Source: Leptothrix sp. (in: b-proteobacteria) (GTDB lineage: Bacteria > Pseudomonadota > Gammaproteobacteria > Burkholderiales > Burkholderiaceae_C). Taken from it: a DNA stretch of 64,000 nucleotides. A program made the position numbers and the translations under genes. The notes below the pieces were generated by a model, which made no database searches, had not been told where the DNA came from, and saw nothing but the letters and a program-made list of their open reading frames with translations. This document shows, piece after piece, positions 27,837-37,669 of the stretch (the first letter of the stretch is position 1; every line of letters starts with the position of its first letter). The stretch is from NCBI GenBank assembly GCA_013822685.1, contig PNKV01000012.1, positions 1-64,000 on the forward strand, in the 5' to 3' direction.

Positions 27837-28637
27837 TCAGTTCTTTCGCGCCTGCGCTTTGGCCGCAGCGGTGGACGCACTGGCCAGACGCTCGCGCGCC
27901 GCCTGGGCCGCTTCAGAATCGGGGTAGTTCTTGATCAGGTCGTCCAATGCCTTGCGGGCGGCTTTGGTTTCTTTGAGCTCGGTGTGGCAATTGGCGATGG
28001 ACAGCATGGCCTCGGGCGCGCGGGCATGCGTCGGCGCCTGGCTCAACAAGGCGCGGAAGCTGACCAACGCTTCCTTGTAATTGCGCAAGCCATATTGCGC
28101 GTTGCCCTGCCAGTACAAGGCTGACTCGCGGTAGCCCGTCGCTGGGTAGCGCTTGATCAAGCCCGCCAGTCCAGCCGCGCCACCCGCGAAGTCGGCTTGC
28201 CGCAACTTGGCCAAGGCGTCTTCAAACAGGGCTTTTTCTTCGGGCTCGACCTGGAAGGTTTTGCCATCGAGGTTCACCGTTTGCGGCTCGAGCTTGCGCA
28301 CACGCTCATCCACGCCTTGTTGCAGATCCTTCTGATGGCGCTGCAGCTCGGACAGGTCGCGGGCCAGCAGTTCGTTCTGGCCGCTTTGCTTGGCCAGATC
28401 GCCGCGCAGCTGTTCGATCTGGGCATTCAGATCCACCAGGCTGCGCTTGACCTGGTCAAGCTGGGCGTTCAGGGCGCTGAGCTTGGCATTGCTCGATTCG
28501 CTGTCCTTGGCGCGTTGCTGGCGCAACTCCAGGATGGCACGGCGTGCCTCGTCATCGTCCAGCAAACCAGCATGGGCGCTCAGCGCCCCGCAAGCCGCGG
28601 CCAGGGCCAGCGCCCAGGGGCGCACACGGTACAACAT
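27837..28637 (-). CDS. cpoB: Cell division coordinator CpoB (YbgF)
   Basis: A 266-residue periplasmic protein with a signal peptide (about 1-23, ending SAHA), a coiled coil (about 35-110) and a C-terminal TPR region (about 140-255) with repeats such as YRESALYWQGNAQYGLRNY. CpoB links Tol-Pal constriction to peptidoglycan synthesis by PBP1B. ATG 28637 is chosen because it begins the signal peptide; in-frame starts at 28652 or 28658 would overlap pal. It is the third gene of tolB-pal-cpoB. Confidence 0.9.
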   Translation of the reverse strand: MLYRVRPWALALAAACGALSAHAGLLDDDEARRAILELRQQRAKDSESSNAKLSALNAQLDQVKRSLVDLNAQIEQLRGDLAKQSGQNELLARDLSELQRHQKDLQQGVDERVRKLEPQTVNLDGKTFQVEPEEKALFEDALAKLRQADFAGGAAGLAGLIKRYPATGYRESALYWQGNAQYGLRNYKEALVSFRALLSQAPTHARAPEAMLSIANCHTELKETKAARKALDDLIKNYPDSEAAQAARERLASASTAAAKAQARKN

Positions 28638-28654
28638 CAACGAGGCCCCCATGA

Positions 28655-29236
28655 TCAACGGTCTTTGAACTCGGCGCGGCGGTTCTTGGCCCAGGCTTCT
28701 TCGGTGCTGCCGGTGGCGGCTGGGCGTTCTTCGCCAAAGCTCACGGCCTCGACCTGGTCGGCGGACACGCCCAGCAGCGTCAAGGATTTGACGACGGCTT
28801 CAGCACGCTTCTGGCCCAGGGCCAGGTTGTATTCGCGGCCACCGCGCTCGTCGGTGTGCCCTTCGATGAACAGCTTCTTGCCGCGGATGGTCGTCAGCAC
28901 CTTGCCGTAGCCGTCCAGTACAGGACGGAACTCGTCCTTGACGACGAAGCTGTCGAAATCAAAGTAAATGACGCGGGGCAGGCCGCTCAGGGCGGCATTG
29001 GCGCCAGCGTCGGGATCGGCCGCCACCACCGGGGCCACGGTCGACGCGGCGTTGGATGACGACGACGTGCCGGTGCTGCCCGACACATTGCGCGACTCGA
29101 TCGGAGGCGCCTTGTCGTCCAGCTTGACGGAGCTGCAGCCGGCCATCCACAGCGTGGACGCGCCCACCAGGCCGACCACGGCCAGGCGGATGGCGCGTGC
29201 GGACATCGAAGCGGAAGTTGTTTGGATCGGGTTCAT
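28655..29236 (-). CDS. pal: Peptidoglycan-associated lipoprotein Pal
   Basis: A 193-residue outer-membrane lipoprotein. Lipobox MAGC places the acylated Cys at residue 34 with Ser at +2, which favours outer-membrane retention. The C-terminal OmpA-like domain has the peptidoglycan-binding signature FIEGHTDERGGREYNLALGQ. AAGGAG lies 5 bases before the ATG. It anchors the outer membrane to the wall and binds TolB, encoded just upstream. Confidence 0.96.
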   Translation of the reverse strand: MNPIQTTSASMSARAIRLAVVGLVGASTLWMAGCSSVKLDDKAPPIESRNVSGSTGTSSSSNAASTVAPVVAADPDAGANAALSGLPRVIYFDFDSFVVKDEFRPVLDGYGKVLTTIRGKKLFIEGHTDERGGREYNLALGQKRAEAVVKSLTLLGVSADQVEAVSFGEERPAATGSTEEAWAKNRRAEFKDR

Positions 29237-29283
29237 GAAGGCTCCTTACAAAGGTCGATCAAAGATTCAAGAAAAAAGAAACG

Positions 29284-30630
29284 TCATCGCTTGGCGCCCA
29301 CGATGTCGGGGCCCCAAACGGGCTCGCGGACATCGGCTTGCGGCGTGGCCAGGCTGGCCTTGATGCGGCCATCCAGCGAGGTGGTCATGAGCACATCGCG
29401 CCCTTGGCTGCGCGTGGCATAGATGATCTGTTTGCTGTTGGGGGCAAAGCTGGGGCTTTCGTCGTCGCGGGTGTCGGTAAGAACGCGCACGGTGCCGGTG
29501 GCCAGCTCCATCAGGTGCACCTTGTAGCCGCCGCTCACCTGGCCGATGAAAGTCATCCAGCGGCCATCGGGGCTCAGCGCCGGGCTGATGTTGTATGGCC
29601 CATTGAAGGTGACGCGCTGGGCGCTGCCACCCGACAACGGCGTCTTGTAGATCTGCGGGCTGCCGCCCCGGTCACTCACGAAATAAAGGGTACTGCCATC
29701 GGCCGACCAGGCCGCTTCGGTGTCGATGCCGCCGCTTTGCGTCAGGCGCCGCACGTTCTCGCCGTCAATGCCCATCACGAACAACTGCGAGCCGCCATCA
29801 CGGCTGAGCGTGACTGCCATCTGCCGCCCATCGGGCGACCAGGCGGGTGCGCTGTTGGTGCCTTTGAAGCTGGCCAGCACGCGGCGGCGCCCGGTGGTCA
29901 GCTCCTGCGACATGACCTTGGCTTTGCCGCCTTCGAACGACACATAGGCCAGCTTGCCGCCATCGGGCGACCAGGCGGGCGAAATGATGGGCTCGTTGCT
30001 GGTCAGGGCGTCGCGCTCGCCCTTGCCGTCAGAGTCGGCCACCCACAGCACATAACGGCGGCCGGTCTTGGCCACGTAGGCGATGCGCGTGGCGAAAGCA
30101 CCCTTGTCACCGGTCAGCTTTTCATAAATGTCGTCGGCGATGCGGTGGGCGGCCAGGCGCAAATCCGCGGCGGGCACGACCAGGCTTTGCACGCCCAGGT
30201 CCTTGTTGCGGGCGGCGTCCCACAGCCGATAGCGGATGTCGAAGCGGCCATCGGCCAGGGGCAGGATGGAACCGGCCAGCAAGGCATCGGCGCCTTTGCC
30301 GCGCCAGTCGGTCAGCACCGGGCGCGAGGTCTCGTCCAGCTTGTCCGCCGAGGCGTCGAGCGTCTTGAACAGACCGCAACGCTGCAAGTCGGCGGTCACG
30401 ATGCTGGCGATGGGCTGGGGCACGCCCTCTTCGCCCTTGAAGCGCCCGATGGCCACCGGAATCTGCGTGGCGCCCACACCCGCGATCTCGACCCGGAACT
30501 GGGCCCACACCGGGTTGCTGGTCCACAGGCCTGCGGCTGCCATGGCGCCGCACAGCGCCAAAGTCTTCAGGTGCCCACGGCGGGCGGTGTCCAGCCCGGG
30601 CTCGGCAGAATTCGTCGGGTGTTCAAGCAT
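29284..30630 (-). CDS. tolB: Tol-Pal system protein TolB
   Basis: A 448-residue periplasmic protein with an N-terminal TolB_N domain (about 45-165) and a six-bladed propeller built of repeats such as SPAWSPDGGKLAYVS and APAWSPDGRQMAVT. It bridges Pal and TolA. The start is uncertain: ATG 30630 or 30654, neither with a good ribosome-binding site. The export signal has a twin-arginine look (ARRGHLKTLAL, then a hydrophobic core and NPVWA cleavage), unlike the Sec signal of E. coli TolB. tolQ, tolR and tolA are not upstream; rng is. Confidence 0.94.
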   Translation of the reverse strand: MLEHPTNSAEPGLDTARRGHLKTLALCGAMAAAGLWTSNPVWAQFRVEIAGVGATQIPVAIGRFKGEEGVPQPIASIVTADLQRCGLFKTLDASADKLDETSRPVLTDWRGKGADALLAGSILPLADGRFDIRYRLWDAARNKDLGVQSLVVPAADLRLAAHRIADDIYEKLTGDKGAFATRIAYVAKTGRRYVLWVADSDGKGERDALTSNEPIISPAWSPDGGKLAYVSFEGGKAKVMSQELTTGRRRVLASFKGTNSAPAWSPDGRQMAVTLSRDGGSQLFVMGIDGENVRRLTQSGGIDTEAAWSADGSTLYFVSDRGGSPQIYKTPLSGGSAQRVTFNGPYNISPALSPDGRWMTFIGQVSGGYKVHLMELATGTVRVLTDTRDDESPSFAPNSKQIIYATRSQGRDVLMTTSLDGRIKASLATPQADVREPVWGPDIVGAKR

Positions 30631-30746
30631 CGTGTCTAGAAGGGATTCGTCCATGTGAAGTGCCGATTGTGCCGCGAGTGCCAAACACCACTGCCGCGCA
30701 AGGTGTTGGCCCGTGCAAAGTCATGTAAAGCGCCTCATGGCAGCGC

Positions 30747-32249
30747 TCACAGCAAGACGATGTCGTACTGCTCGGGCGACACCCAGGGTTCGGTTTGCAG
30801 GGAGATCGGTTTGCCGATGAAATCGATCAGGCCGGCCAGGTGCTGGCTTTCTTCATCGAGCAGCATCTCGACCACGGTGGCGCTCGCCACGACTCGGAAC
30901 TCGCGCGGGTTGAACTGGCGCGCCTCGCGCAAAATCTCGCGCAGGATGTTGTAGCAGACGGTGCGCGGCGTCTTGACCTGGCCACGGCCTTCGCAGGTGG
31001 GGCAAGGCTGGCACAGCATGTGCGCCAGCGATTCGCGCGTGCGCTTGCGCGTCATCTCCACCAGCCCCAGCGGCGAAAACCCGCTGATGGTGAGCTTGGT
31101 GCGGTCACGGCTCATCTGCTTGCGGAACTCGGCCAGCACGTTGTCGCGGTGATCCTCGCGCAGCATGTCGATGAAATCAACAATGATGATGCCGCCCAGG
31201 TTGCGCAGGCGCAATTGCCGCGCAATGGCCTGCGAGGCCTCCAGGTTGGTCTTGAAAATGGTGTCGTCGAAATTGCGCGCACCCACATAACCACCGGTGT
31301 TGACGTCGATGGTGGTCAGCGCCTCGGTCTGGTCGATGATCAGGTAGCCACCCGATTTCAAATCAACCCGGCGCGCCAGGGCTTTTTCGATCTCCTGGTC
31401 GATGTTGTAGAGGTCAAAAATGGGCCGCTCGCCCTTGTAGTGCTGCAGCTTATCGACCGAGGTGGGCGTGAACTCGGCGCCAAAGGCACGCAGGGCATCG
31501 AACTGGATCAGCGAGTCAATGCGGATGTTGGCCGTCTCGTCGGTGACCAGGTCGCGCAGCACGCGCTGGGCCAGGTTCAAGTCCTGGTGCAGCAAGGAGC
31601 CTGGCGCCGCCTTGAGGCCTTGCTCGCGGATCGTCGCCCAGGTTTTGCGCAGGTAGGCGATGTCGGCACCCAGCTCCTCGTCGGTGGCATCTTCGGCGTT
31701 GGTGCGCAAGATGAAGCCGCCCGAGCGCGTGCGCCCTTCCTTGCTGTCGGCCTCGCCCAGCAATTGCAGCATGCGGGCGCGCAGTTGGTCGCGCAGCTCA
31801 GGCGAGCCGATCTTTTGCGAGATGCCGATGTGGTCGTCTTGCGGCAAGAACACCAGCAAGCGCCCTGCAATGCTGATCTGCGATGACAGGCGCGCGCCCT
31901 TGGTGCCAATCGGGTCCTTGAGGACCTGCACCATCAGCGTCTGGCCTTCGTGCAGGCGCTTTTCAATGGGCGTGGCGTTGTCGGGCGAGCGGACGCTGCC
32001 CCGTTGGCTGGGATCCTCGCGGTGCAAATCGGCCACGTGCAAGAAGGCGGCGCGCTCCAGGCCGATGTCGATGAAGGCTGATTGCATGCCGGGCAACACG
32101 CGCGCCACCCGGCCCGCGTAGACATTGCCCACCAGGCCGCGCTCCAGCGTGCGCTCGACGTGCAGCTCCTGGACAGCACCGTTTTCAACCACGGCGACGC
32201 GGGTCTCCTGCGGGGTCCAGTTGATCAGAATATCGTGTGAGTAGGCCAT
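30747..32249 (-). CDS. rng: Ribonuclease G
   Basis: A 500-residue endoribonuclease of the RNase E/G family, acting in 16S rRNA 5' maturation and mRNA decay. The N-terminal S1 domain (about 38-125) is followed by the catalytic core with TIDVNTGG and VDFIDM carrying the metal-binding aspartates, and the zinc-link CQPCPTCEGRGQV. The short C-terminus, without a degradosome scaffold, distinguishes it from RNase E. It ends the maf-SDR-rng chain, 33 bases after the preceding gene. Confidence 0.95.
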   Translation of the reverse strand: MAYSHDILINWTPQETRVAVVENGAVQELHVERTLERGLVGNVYAGRVARVLPGMQSAFIDIGLERAAFLHVADLHREDPSQRGSVRSPDNATPIEKRLHEGQTLMVQVLKDPIGTKGARLSSQISIAGRLLVFLPQDDHIGISQKIGSPELRDQLRARMLQLLGEADSKEGRTRSGGFILRTNAEDATDEELGADIAYLRKTWATIREQGLKAAPGSLLHQDLNLAQRVLRDLVTDETANIRIDSLIQFDALRAFGAEFTPTSVDKLQHYKGERPIFDLYNIDQEIEKALARRVDLKSGGYLIIDQTEALTTIDVNTGGYVGARNFDDTIFKTNLEASQAIARQLRLRNLGGIIIVDFIDMLREDHRDNVLAEFRKQMSRDRTKLTISGFSPLGLVEMTRKRTRESLAHMLCQPCPTCEGRGQVKTPRTVCYNILREILREARQFNPREFRVVASATVVEMLLDEESQHLAGLIDFIGKPISLQTEPWVSPEQYDIVLL

Positions 32250-32282
32250 CTGATTTCCTGAAGATTCATGGGTAGAGTCAGC

Positions 32283-32960
32283 TCAGACGCCTCGGTTCAA
32301 TCTCAGCTCAATGTTAGTCAGGCCATGCACGCCCGGACGGGCCGATTTGGCAGCATTGACCAAGCCTTGCGCCACCTGGCTGGCCTGCACAGGGCGGTAG
32401 CGCTCAGGCATCAGCCAACCAAATTTGAGGCCGATGCGTTCGGCGATGCGCACTTCGCTGCGCTCACCCGCCAGCAAGGAAGGCCGCGCGAAGGTGACCG
32501 ACTCAAAACCGATGGCCGCGATGGCTTCCTCCAGCTCGCCCTTGACGCGGCTGTAGAACACCTTGGACTTGGCATCGGCCCCCGTGGCACTGACCAACAA
32601 GAAACGTTTGGCACCTTGGGCCTTGGCCAGTTGCGCCACCTGCAGCGGGTAATCAAAATCGACCTGGCGGAAAGCGGCACGCGAGCCAGCCTTGGCGATG
32701 GTGGTGCCCAGGGCGCAGAACACCCAATCGGCTTGCAGCCAATCGACGTGCGACTCCAGCCGATCGAAGTCCGCCACGCACACCTGCACCTTGGGCGAAT
32801 CGACCACCATGGGCCGGCGCACCAGCACGCGCACGGTGCCCACGGCGGGGTCTTGCGTCAACAAGCGAAGGCAGTGCTGGCCGACCAATCCGGTCGCGCC
32901 AACGAGCAGCGCCACGGGCCGGGTCGCGGAATGGGTTTCAGTGGTCATGCTTTGGGTCAA
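32283..32960 (-). CDS. NAD(P)-binding Rossmann protein (HTATIP2/YbjT-like)
   Basis: A 225-residue atypical short-chain dehydrogenase. Nucleotide-binding motif [16 protein letters not shown] (about residues 18-33) is followed by VFCALGTT and [12 protein letters not shown]; a Tyr in [14 protein letters not shown] could be the catalytic Tyr-x3-Lys. Related proteins are described as oxidoreductases or NAD(P)H sensors, and the substrate is unknown. The ATG overlaps the maf stop by four bases, placing it in the rsfS-rlmH-maf transcript. Confidence 0.8.
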   Translation of the reverse strand: MTQSMTTETHSATRPVALLVGATGLVGQHCLRLLTQDPAVGTVRVLVRRPMVVDSPKVQVCVADFDRLESHVDWLQADWVFCALGTTIAKAGSRAAFRQVDFDYPLQVAQLAKAQGAKRFLLVSATGADAKSKVFYSRVKGELEEAIAAIGFESVTFARPSLLAGERSEVRIAERIGLKFGWLMPERYRPVQASQVAQGLVNAAKSARPGVHGLTNIELRLNRGV

Positions 32961-33580
32961 AACCGCCAGCCCAGGGGGCTGAGCAACTCGGCGGTTTCAT
33001 ACAAGGGCAGGCCCATGATGCCACTGTAGCTGCCCTCGATCTTTTGCATCCAGGCGGCTGCCTGGCTTTGGATGGCATAGGCACCGGCCTTGCCCATGGG
33101 CTCGCCGCTGGCCACGTAGCGGTCGATCTCATCGGCGCCAAGGGTGCGCCAGGTGACGTGCGAGGTGCTGAGCAGCAGGCTGCCGTCCACCACCACGGCG
33201 GTCAGAACCCGATGCGTGCGACCGGACAGGCGAGTGAGCATGCGGGCGGCGTCGGCATGGACAACCGGCTTGGCCAGGATGTCCGGGCCGATCGCCACGG
33301 TGGTGTCGGCGCACAGCACAGGCGCGGTGGGCAAGTTTTGCGAGGCCTGCCGACGTGCCAGGCGAAGGCGCGCCGCCTCCCATTTGGCCAAGGTCACGCG
33401 CTGCACATAGTCTTCGGGCGCCTCGCCAGCGCGCTCGGCCTCCAGCGCTTCGGCATCCTCGTGCGGATCGGGCAGCAAGAGTTGATGCCGAACGCCGATC
33501 TGGTCCAGCAACTGACGCCGCCGAGGGCTTTGGGAGGCCAGGTAAATGAACGGGGCCTCGGGCTCTGGCACGGTGCTCAT
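32957..33580 (-). CDS. Maf-family nucleotide pyrophosphatase
   Basis: A 207-residue house-cleaning pyrophosphatase of the Maf fold, hydrolysing dTTP/UTP or modified pyrimidine nucleotides. Motifs are [17 protein letters not shown] at the N-terminus, ADTTVAIG with the catalytic Asp, and [12 protein letters not shown] near the C-terminus. The subgroup (YhdE or YceF) was not resolved; the position next to rlmH and rng matches the YhdE-type. Both ends overlap neighbours by ATGA. Confidence 0.92.
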   Translation of the reverse strand: MSTVPEPEAPFIYLASQSPRRRQLLDQIGVRHQLLLPDPHEDAEALEAERAGEAPEDYVQRVTLAKWEAARLRLARRQASQNLPTAPVLCADTTVAIGPDILAKPVVHADAARMLTRLSGRTHRVLTAVVVDGSLLLSTSHVTWRTLGADEIDRYVASGEPMGKAGAYAIQSQAAAWMQKIEGSYSGIMGLPLYETAELLSPLGWRF

Positions 33581-34047
33581 GCGCGGTGATAAGGATGGTT
33601 GTTGCGCAATGACCAGACCCGGTAAAGCTGTTCCAGCAGCAGCACCCGGGCCAGCGCATGTGGCAAGGTCAGGTCCGACAAGCGCAAGGTCTCGTCGGCG
33701 GTTTTCTTGAGCGCGGGGTCGATGCCATCGGCCCCACCGATCACAAAGGCCACGTCGCGGCCATCGTTGAGCCAAGCCTCAGCGCGCTGGGCCAGCTCGA
33801 CGCTGGTCAGGCGGCTGCCACGTTCATCCAGGATGACACGGCGCACATCGCGGCCCAAAGCCGCCTCGATGCGGGTGGCCTCGGCCTGCATGATGGCCGG
33901 CACCGATTTGCCACCTTCGCGGGGCTCGGCCTTGAGGGCCTTGACCTCGACTTTCCAATCGGGCGGAAAGCGCTTGAGGTAGTCCTCGCAGGCCGTTTCC
34001 GCCCAGGCGGGCTGGCGCTGGCCAATGGCCACCACCGTCAGCTTCAT
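33577..34047 (-). CDS. rlmH: 23S rRNA pseudouridine1915 N3-methyltransferase RlmH
   Basis: A 156-residue SPOUT methyltransferase that modifies m3-psi1915 in helix 69 of 23S rRNA. The trefoil-knot SAM site is visible as VIGGADGID and the C-terminal [10 protein letters not shown]...NHPYHR tail, both highly conserved. Length is normal. The ATG overlaps the rsfS stop, coupling two ribosome-related genes. Confidence 0.96.
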   Translation of the reverse strand: MKLTVVAIGQRQPAWAETACEDYLKRFPPDWKVEVKALKAEPREGGKSVPAIMQAEATRIEAALGRDVRRVILDERGSRLTSVELAQRAEAWLNDGRDVAFVIGGADGIDPALKKTADETLRLSDLTLPHALARVLLLEQLYRVWSLRNNHPYHRA

Positions 34048-34787
34048 GAAGCCTTGCGGGCCACTTTCTTGGCGGCCACCATCTTGCGGACCGGCGCCTT
34101 CTTGGCGGCGACCTTTTTAGCCGCCACTTTCTTGCCAGCCACCTTCTTCACGGCGGGCTTGTTGATCACCATGGTCTTGGGCACCACGGGGATCGCTGCG
34201 GCCACTTTCTTGGCGGCTGCCTTTTTGGCGGCGATCTTCTTGGCGGCTACTGGTACGCGGTTGGAAGTGGAACGCTCGGCCGGTGTCTTGGCCACTGCTT
34301 TTTTGGCGACAACCTTCTTGGCCGCGACTTTGCGCACGGGTGCGTCCAGCTTGCCCGCGACCGACTTCTTGCCAGACGCTTTCTTGGGCGCGGCATCTTC
34401 GTCGTCCATGGGCTCGGAGGCCTTGACCAGGCGGGTCACCACATCGTTGAGCTTGATCTTGATGGGCTTTTCGCCCCAGATCTCTTCCAGCAGGTAGTAC
34501 TGGCGGATGGCGGGTTGCATCAGGTGCACCACGGCCGCAGCGCAGTCCACGATGATCCATTCGCCGTTGTCTTCGCCTTCGGTGCGCATGACCTCGAAGC
34601 CGGCAGCCCGCACGGACTTGCGCACGCTGGCGGCCAGCGCCTTGGTTTGCCGGTTGGACGTGCCCGATGCGACGACCACCCGTTCGAACAAGGGCGAGAG
34701 GTGCTCGGTGTTGAAGACAACGATGTCTTGGCCCTTGACGTCTTCGAGGCCATCGACGATGGCGCGTTGCAGTTTACGAATGTCCAT
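34044..34787 (-). CDS. rsfS: Ribosomal silencing factor RsfS with a long Lys/Ala-rich tail
   Basis: Residues 1-120 are a complete RsfS domain (VFNTEHLSPLFERVVVASG, GEWIIVDCAAAVVHLM), which binds uL14 on the 50S subunit and blocks subunit joining in starvation. Residues about 130-247 form a tail of AKK and KKVAAKK repeats, the composition of histone H1-like proteins; family members are usually only 105-140 residues. The tail is in frame and the stop overlaps rlmH as expected, so it is not a sequencing artefact at the 3' end. It is likely disordered and nucleic-acid binding (inference). Confidence 0.93.
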   Translation of the reverse strand: MDIRKLQRAIVDGLEDVKGQDIVVFNTEHLSPLFERVVVASGTSNRQTKALAASVRKSVRAAGFEVMRTEGEDNGEWIIVDCAAAVVHLMQPAIRQYYLLEEIWGEKPIKIKLNDVVTRLVKASEPMDDEDAAPKKASGKKSVAGKLDAPVRKVAAKKVVAKKAVAKTPAERSTSNRVPVAAKKIAAKKAAAKKVAAAIPVVPKTMVINKPAVKKVAGKKVAAKKVAAKKAPVRKMVAAKKVARKAS

Positions 34788-35456
34788 TCAGCGGGGGGTG
34801 CCAGCGGCGTAGAGTTGATGTTGTTCAATATAGCGCGCCACGGCGTTTGACACCATGGCGGGCACGAGGGTTTGGGCGGCATCCCCATGGGCCAGCCGGG
34901 CCCGGATGTCGGTCGAGGAAACGGCCATTTCAGGCATCGGCAGCACCACCATCCGGTGAGGGTGTGACGCCAATTCAGGACCGGGCCGGGGCACTTGCCC
35001 TGCGCGGCTGGCCACGGCCAGGGTCACGCGCCGAACCAGTTCCTGCCAACCATGCCAGGTGTGCAGGTTGGCGTATTGGTCCTGCCCGATGATCAAAAAC
35101 CAGCGTTCCACCTGCGTAGAGTCGGCCTCGAATTCGGCACTTTGCAGGGCACGCACGGTGTCGAGAGTGTACGACGGACCACTGCGGACGGTTTCCAGGG
35201 GGTCAACGACAAAGCGCGGCTCGTGCGCGGTTGCGGCCCGGACCATGGCCACGCGGTGGTCGGCGGGGGCCAGTTGGCGGGACTTTTGCCAAGGCTGGCC
35301 CACGGGGATCCAGCGGATTTCGTCCAGCTGCAAATGGCTCAAAGCGGTTTGCGCGAGCGCCAGGTGCGCTTGGTGCACCGGGTCGAAACTGCCGCCGAAC
35401 AAGCCGATCCTTCGGCCTGCTGGCGGGGTTGTCGCCAAGGCTTCAGACCCAGTCAC
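34788..35456 (-). CDS. nadD: Nicotinate-nucleotide adenylyltransferase NadD
   Basis: A 222-residue enzyme forming deamido-NAD from nicotinate mononucleotide and ATP. The adenylyltransferase motif [15 protein letters not shown] is present near residue 20, and the C-terminal [12 protein letters not shown] matches the ISxTxIR signature. About 16 residues precede the motif and overlap the hemF 3' end by 14 bases; a later start would remove part of strand one, so the upstream ATG is kept. It abuts rsfS directly. Confidence 0.95.
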   Translation of the reverse strand: MTGSEALATTPPAGRRIGLFGGSFDPVHQAHLALAQTALSHLQLDEIRWIPVGQPWQKSRQLAPADHRVAMVRAATAHEPRFVVDPLETVRSGPSYTLDTVRALQSAEFEADSTQVERWFLIIGQDQYANLHTWHGWQELVRRVTLAVASRAGQVPRPGPELASHPHRMVVLPMPEMAVSSTDIRARLAHGDAAQTLVPAMVSNAVARYIEQHQLYAAGTPR

Positions 35457-36354
35457 GTGGGGGCAGGAAGTCGGAGTACAGGCGGGCCTCGGGCGTGCCG
35501 GGCTCGGGGTGCCAGTCGTAGCGCCACTTCACGATGGGCGGCATTGACATCAGGATGCTTTCAGTGCGGCCGCCCGACTGCAGGCCGAACAGGGTGCCGC
35601 GGTCCCAGACCAGGTTGAACTCAACATAGCGGCCGCGGCGGAAGGCCTGGAAGTCGCGCTCGGTTTCGCCATGGGGCGTGTCGCGGCGGCGTTTCAGGAT
35701 CGGCAGGTAGGACTCGACAAAGGCATCGCCGACCGACTGGGTCATGGCGAAGCCCTGTTCGAAGCCCAGCTCCGAGAAATCGTCGTAGAAGATGCCGCCG
35801 ACGCCGCGGGCTTCGTTGCGGTGCTTGAGGAAAAAGTATTCGTCGCACCACTTTTTGAAGCGCGGGTGCTTGTCGTCGCCAAAAGGTTGCAGCGAGTTTT
35901 TGCAAACCTGGTGGAAGTGGCGCGCGTCTTCTTCAAAGCCGTAATACGGCGTGAGGTCCATGCCGCCGCCGAACCAGGCCACCACCTCGCCATCCGGCTT
36001 GTGCGCGGCCAGCATGCGCACGTTCATGTGCACCGTGGGCGCATAAGGATTGCGCGGGTGAAAGACCAGCGAGACGCCCATGGCCTCAAAAGGGCACCCC
36101 GCCAGCTCGGGCCGGTGCTGCGTGGCAGAAGGCGGCAACTGCGGACCCTTGACGTGCGAGAAATTGCAGCCACCGCGCTCTAGGACCAGGCCTTCCTCGA
36201 TCACGCGCGAGCAGCCATCACCCTGCAGGCGCTCGCCCGGTTCACGCACCCAGGCATCGCGCTTGAACGGTGTGCCGTCCTCGGCTTCGAAGGCCGCCAC
36301 GATGCGGTCTTGCAGGCCCAGCAAATACTGGCGTACGGCGGCGGTGTCCATCAT
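35443..36354 (-). CDS. hemF: Oxygen-dependent coproporphyrinogen III oxidase HemF
   Basis: A 303-residue enzyme that oxidatively decarboxylates coproporphyrinogen III to protoporphyrinogen IX in haem synthesis. Signature blocks are [53 protein letters not shown] and [21 protein letters not shown]. It starts 8 bases after the purD stop; ATG ATG gives two adjacent possible starts. It requires oxygen, so the organism can grow aerobically. Confidence 0.96.
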   Translation of the reverse strand: MMDTAAVRQYLLGLQDRIVAAFEAEDGTPFKRDAWVREPGERLQGDGCSRVIEEGLVLERGGCNFSHVKGPQLPPSATQHRPELAGCPFEAMGVSLVFHPRNPYAPTVHMNVRMLAAHKPDGEVVAWFGGGMDLTPYYGFEEDARHFHQVCKNSLQPFGDDKHPRFKKWCDEYFFLKHRNEARGVGGIFYDDFSELGFEQGFAMTQSVGDAFVESYLPILKRRRDTPHGETERDFQAFRRGRYVEFNLVWDRGTLFGLQSGGRTESILMSMPPIVKWRYDWHPEPGTPEARLYSDFLPPRDWV

Positions 36355-36362
36355 CTTGATGA

Positions 36363-37649
36363 TCAGCGAGGCTTGTTGATGGCGCGCCAGCCGATGTCCC
36401 GGCGGAACTGCATGCCATCGAACTGGATGCCCAGCATGTATTCATACGCGCGCTGCTGCGCCAACTTGGCCGAGTCACCCAGCGCCGTCACGCACAGAAC
36501 GCGGCCACCATTGGTCACCACCTTGCCATCGACCACTTGCGTGCCGGCGTGGAACACCATGGCATCGTCCGCATCCGCCGGCAGGCCAGTGATGACGTCA
36601 CCCTTCTTCGGGTTGAGTGGGTAGCCACCCGCGGCCACAACCACCCCCAGCGCGAAGCGGCGGTCCCATTGCAGCTCAACCTGGTCCAGCGTGCCATCGG
36701 TGGCGCTGAAGAACACGTCCACCAGGTCGCTCTTCAAACGCATCATGATGGGCTGCGTTTCAGGGTCGCCCATGCGGCAATTGAACTCGAGAGTCTTGGG
36801 GTTGCCCTGCGCGTCGATCATCAAGCCGGCGTACAGAAAACCGGTGAAGGGGATGCCATCCTTGCCCATGCCCGCCAGCGTCGGCAGGATGATTTCCTGC
36901 ATGGCCTTGGCGTGCACATTGGGCGTGACCACGGGGGCGGGCGAGTAAGCGCCCATGCCGCCGGTGTTGGGGCCTTCGTCAGCATCAAGCAGGCGCTTGT
37001 GGTCCTGGCTGGTGGCCAGCACGGCCACGTTCTTGCCGTCGGCCAGCACGATGAAGCTGGCTTCTTCGCCTTGCAGGAATTCTTCGATCACGACACGGGC
37101 GCCGCCGGCGTTGTGCGTCACGCCCAGCTTGTTGTCCAGCAGCATGAAGTCGATGGCTTCATGGGCCTCTTGCAGCGTCATGGCCACGACCACGCCCTTG
37201 CCAGCCGCCAGGCCATCGGCCTTGACGACGATGGGGGCGCCGTGCTTGTCCACATAGGCATGCGCGGCCGTGGCGTCAGTGAAGGTTTCATAAAAGGCCG
37301 TGGGAATGCCATGGCGCTTCATGAAATCCTTGGCGAAGGCCTTGGAGCTCTCCAGCTGCGCGGCCGCCTTGGTGGGGCCGAAGATGCGCAGGCCGCGCGC
37401 GCGAAACTCATCCACCACGCCCGCCGCCAAGGGGGCTTCGGGGCCCACCACGGTCAGGTTGATTTTTTCGGTTTCAGCGAAGTCGGCCAGGGCCTTGACG
37501 TCGGTGATGTCGATGTTGACGAGGTGCGGACTGCGGGCGGTGCCGCCATTGCCCGGTGCCACGTAGATCTTTTGGGCCTTGGGCGATTGGGCCAGTTTCC
37601 AGGCCAGGGCATGTTCGCGTCCACCCGAGCCGATCACAAGAATATTCAT
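36363..37649 (-). CDS. purD: Phosphoribosylamine-glycine ligase PurD
   Basis: A 428-residue ATP-grasp enzyme that makes GAR in purine synthesis. The N-terminal [19 protein letters not shown] and phosphoribosylamine-site [15 protein letters not shown] are canonical; the ATP-grasp core has [18 protein letters not shown] and [13 protein letters not shown]. It is encoded 20 bases downstream of yebC and 8 bases upstream of hemF, on the same strand. Confidence 0.97.
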   Translation of the reverse strand: MNILVIGSGGREHALAWKLAQSPKAQKIYVAPGNGGTARSPHLVNIDITDVKALADFAETEKINLTVVGPEAPLAAGVVDEFRARGLRIFGPTKAAAQLESSKAFAKDFMKRHGIPTAFYETFTDATAAHAYVDKHGAPIVVKADGLAAGKGVVVAMTLQEAHEAIDFMLLDNKLGVTHNAGGARVVIEEFLQGEEASFIVLADGKNVAVLATSQDHKRLLDADEGPNTGGMGAYSPAPVVTPNVHAKAMQEIILPTLAGMGKDGIPFTGFLYAGLMIDAQGNPKTLEFNCRMGDPETQPIMMRLKSDLVDVFFSATDGTLDQVELQWDRRFALGVVVAAGGYPLNPKKGDVITGLPADADDAMVFHAGTQVVDGKVVTNGGRVLCVTALGDSAKLAQQRAYEYMLGIQFDGMQFRRDIGWRAINKPR

Positions 37650-37669
37650 ACAGTCCGTCGATTCTTCAG

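Noticed and set aside
33658-34497. Frame with many Thr/Phe/Leu repeats on the plus strand opposite rsfS and rlmH
   Set aside because: It is the complement of the AAKK repeat tail of RsfS; the repetitive look is inherited from that.
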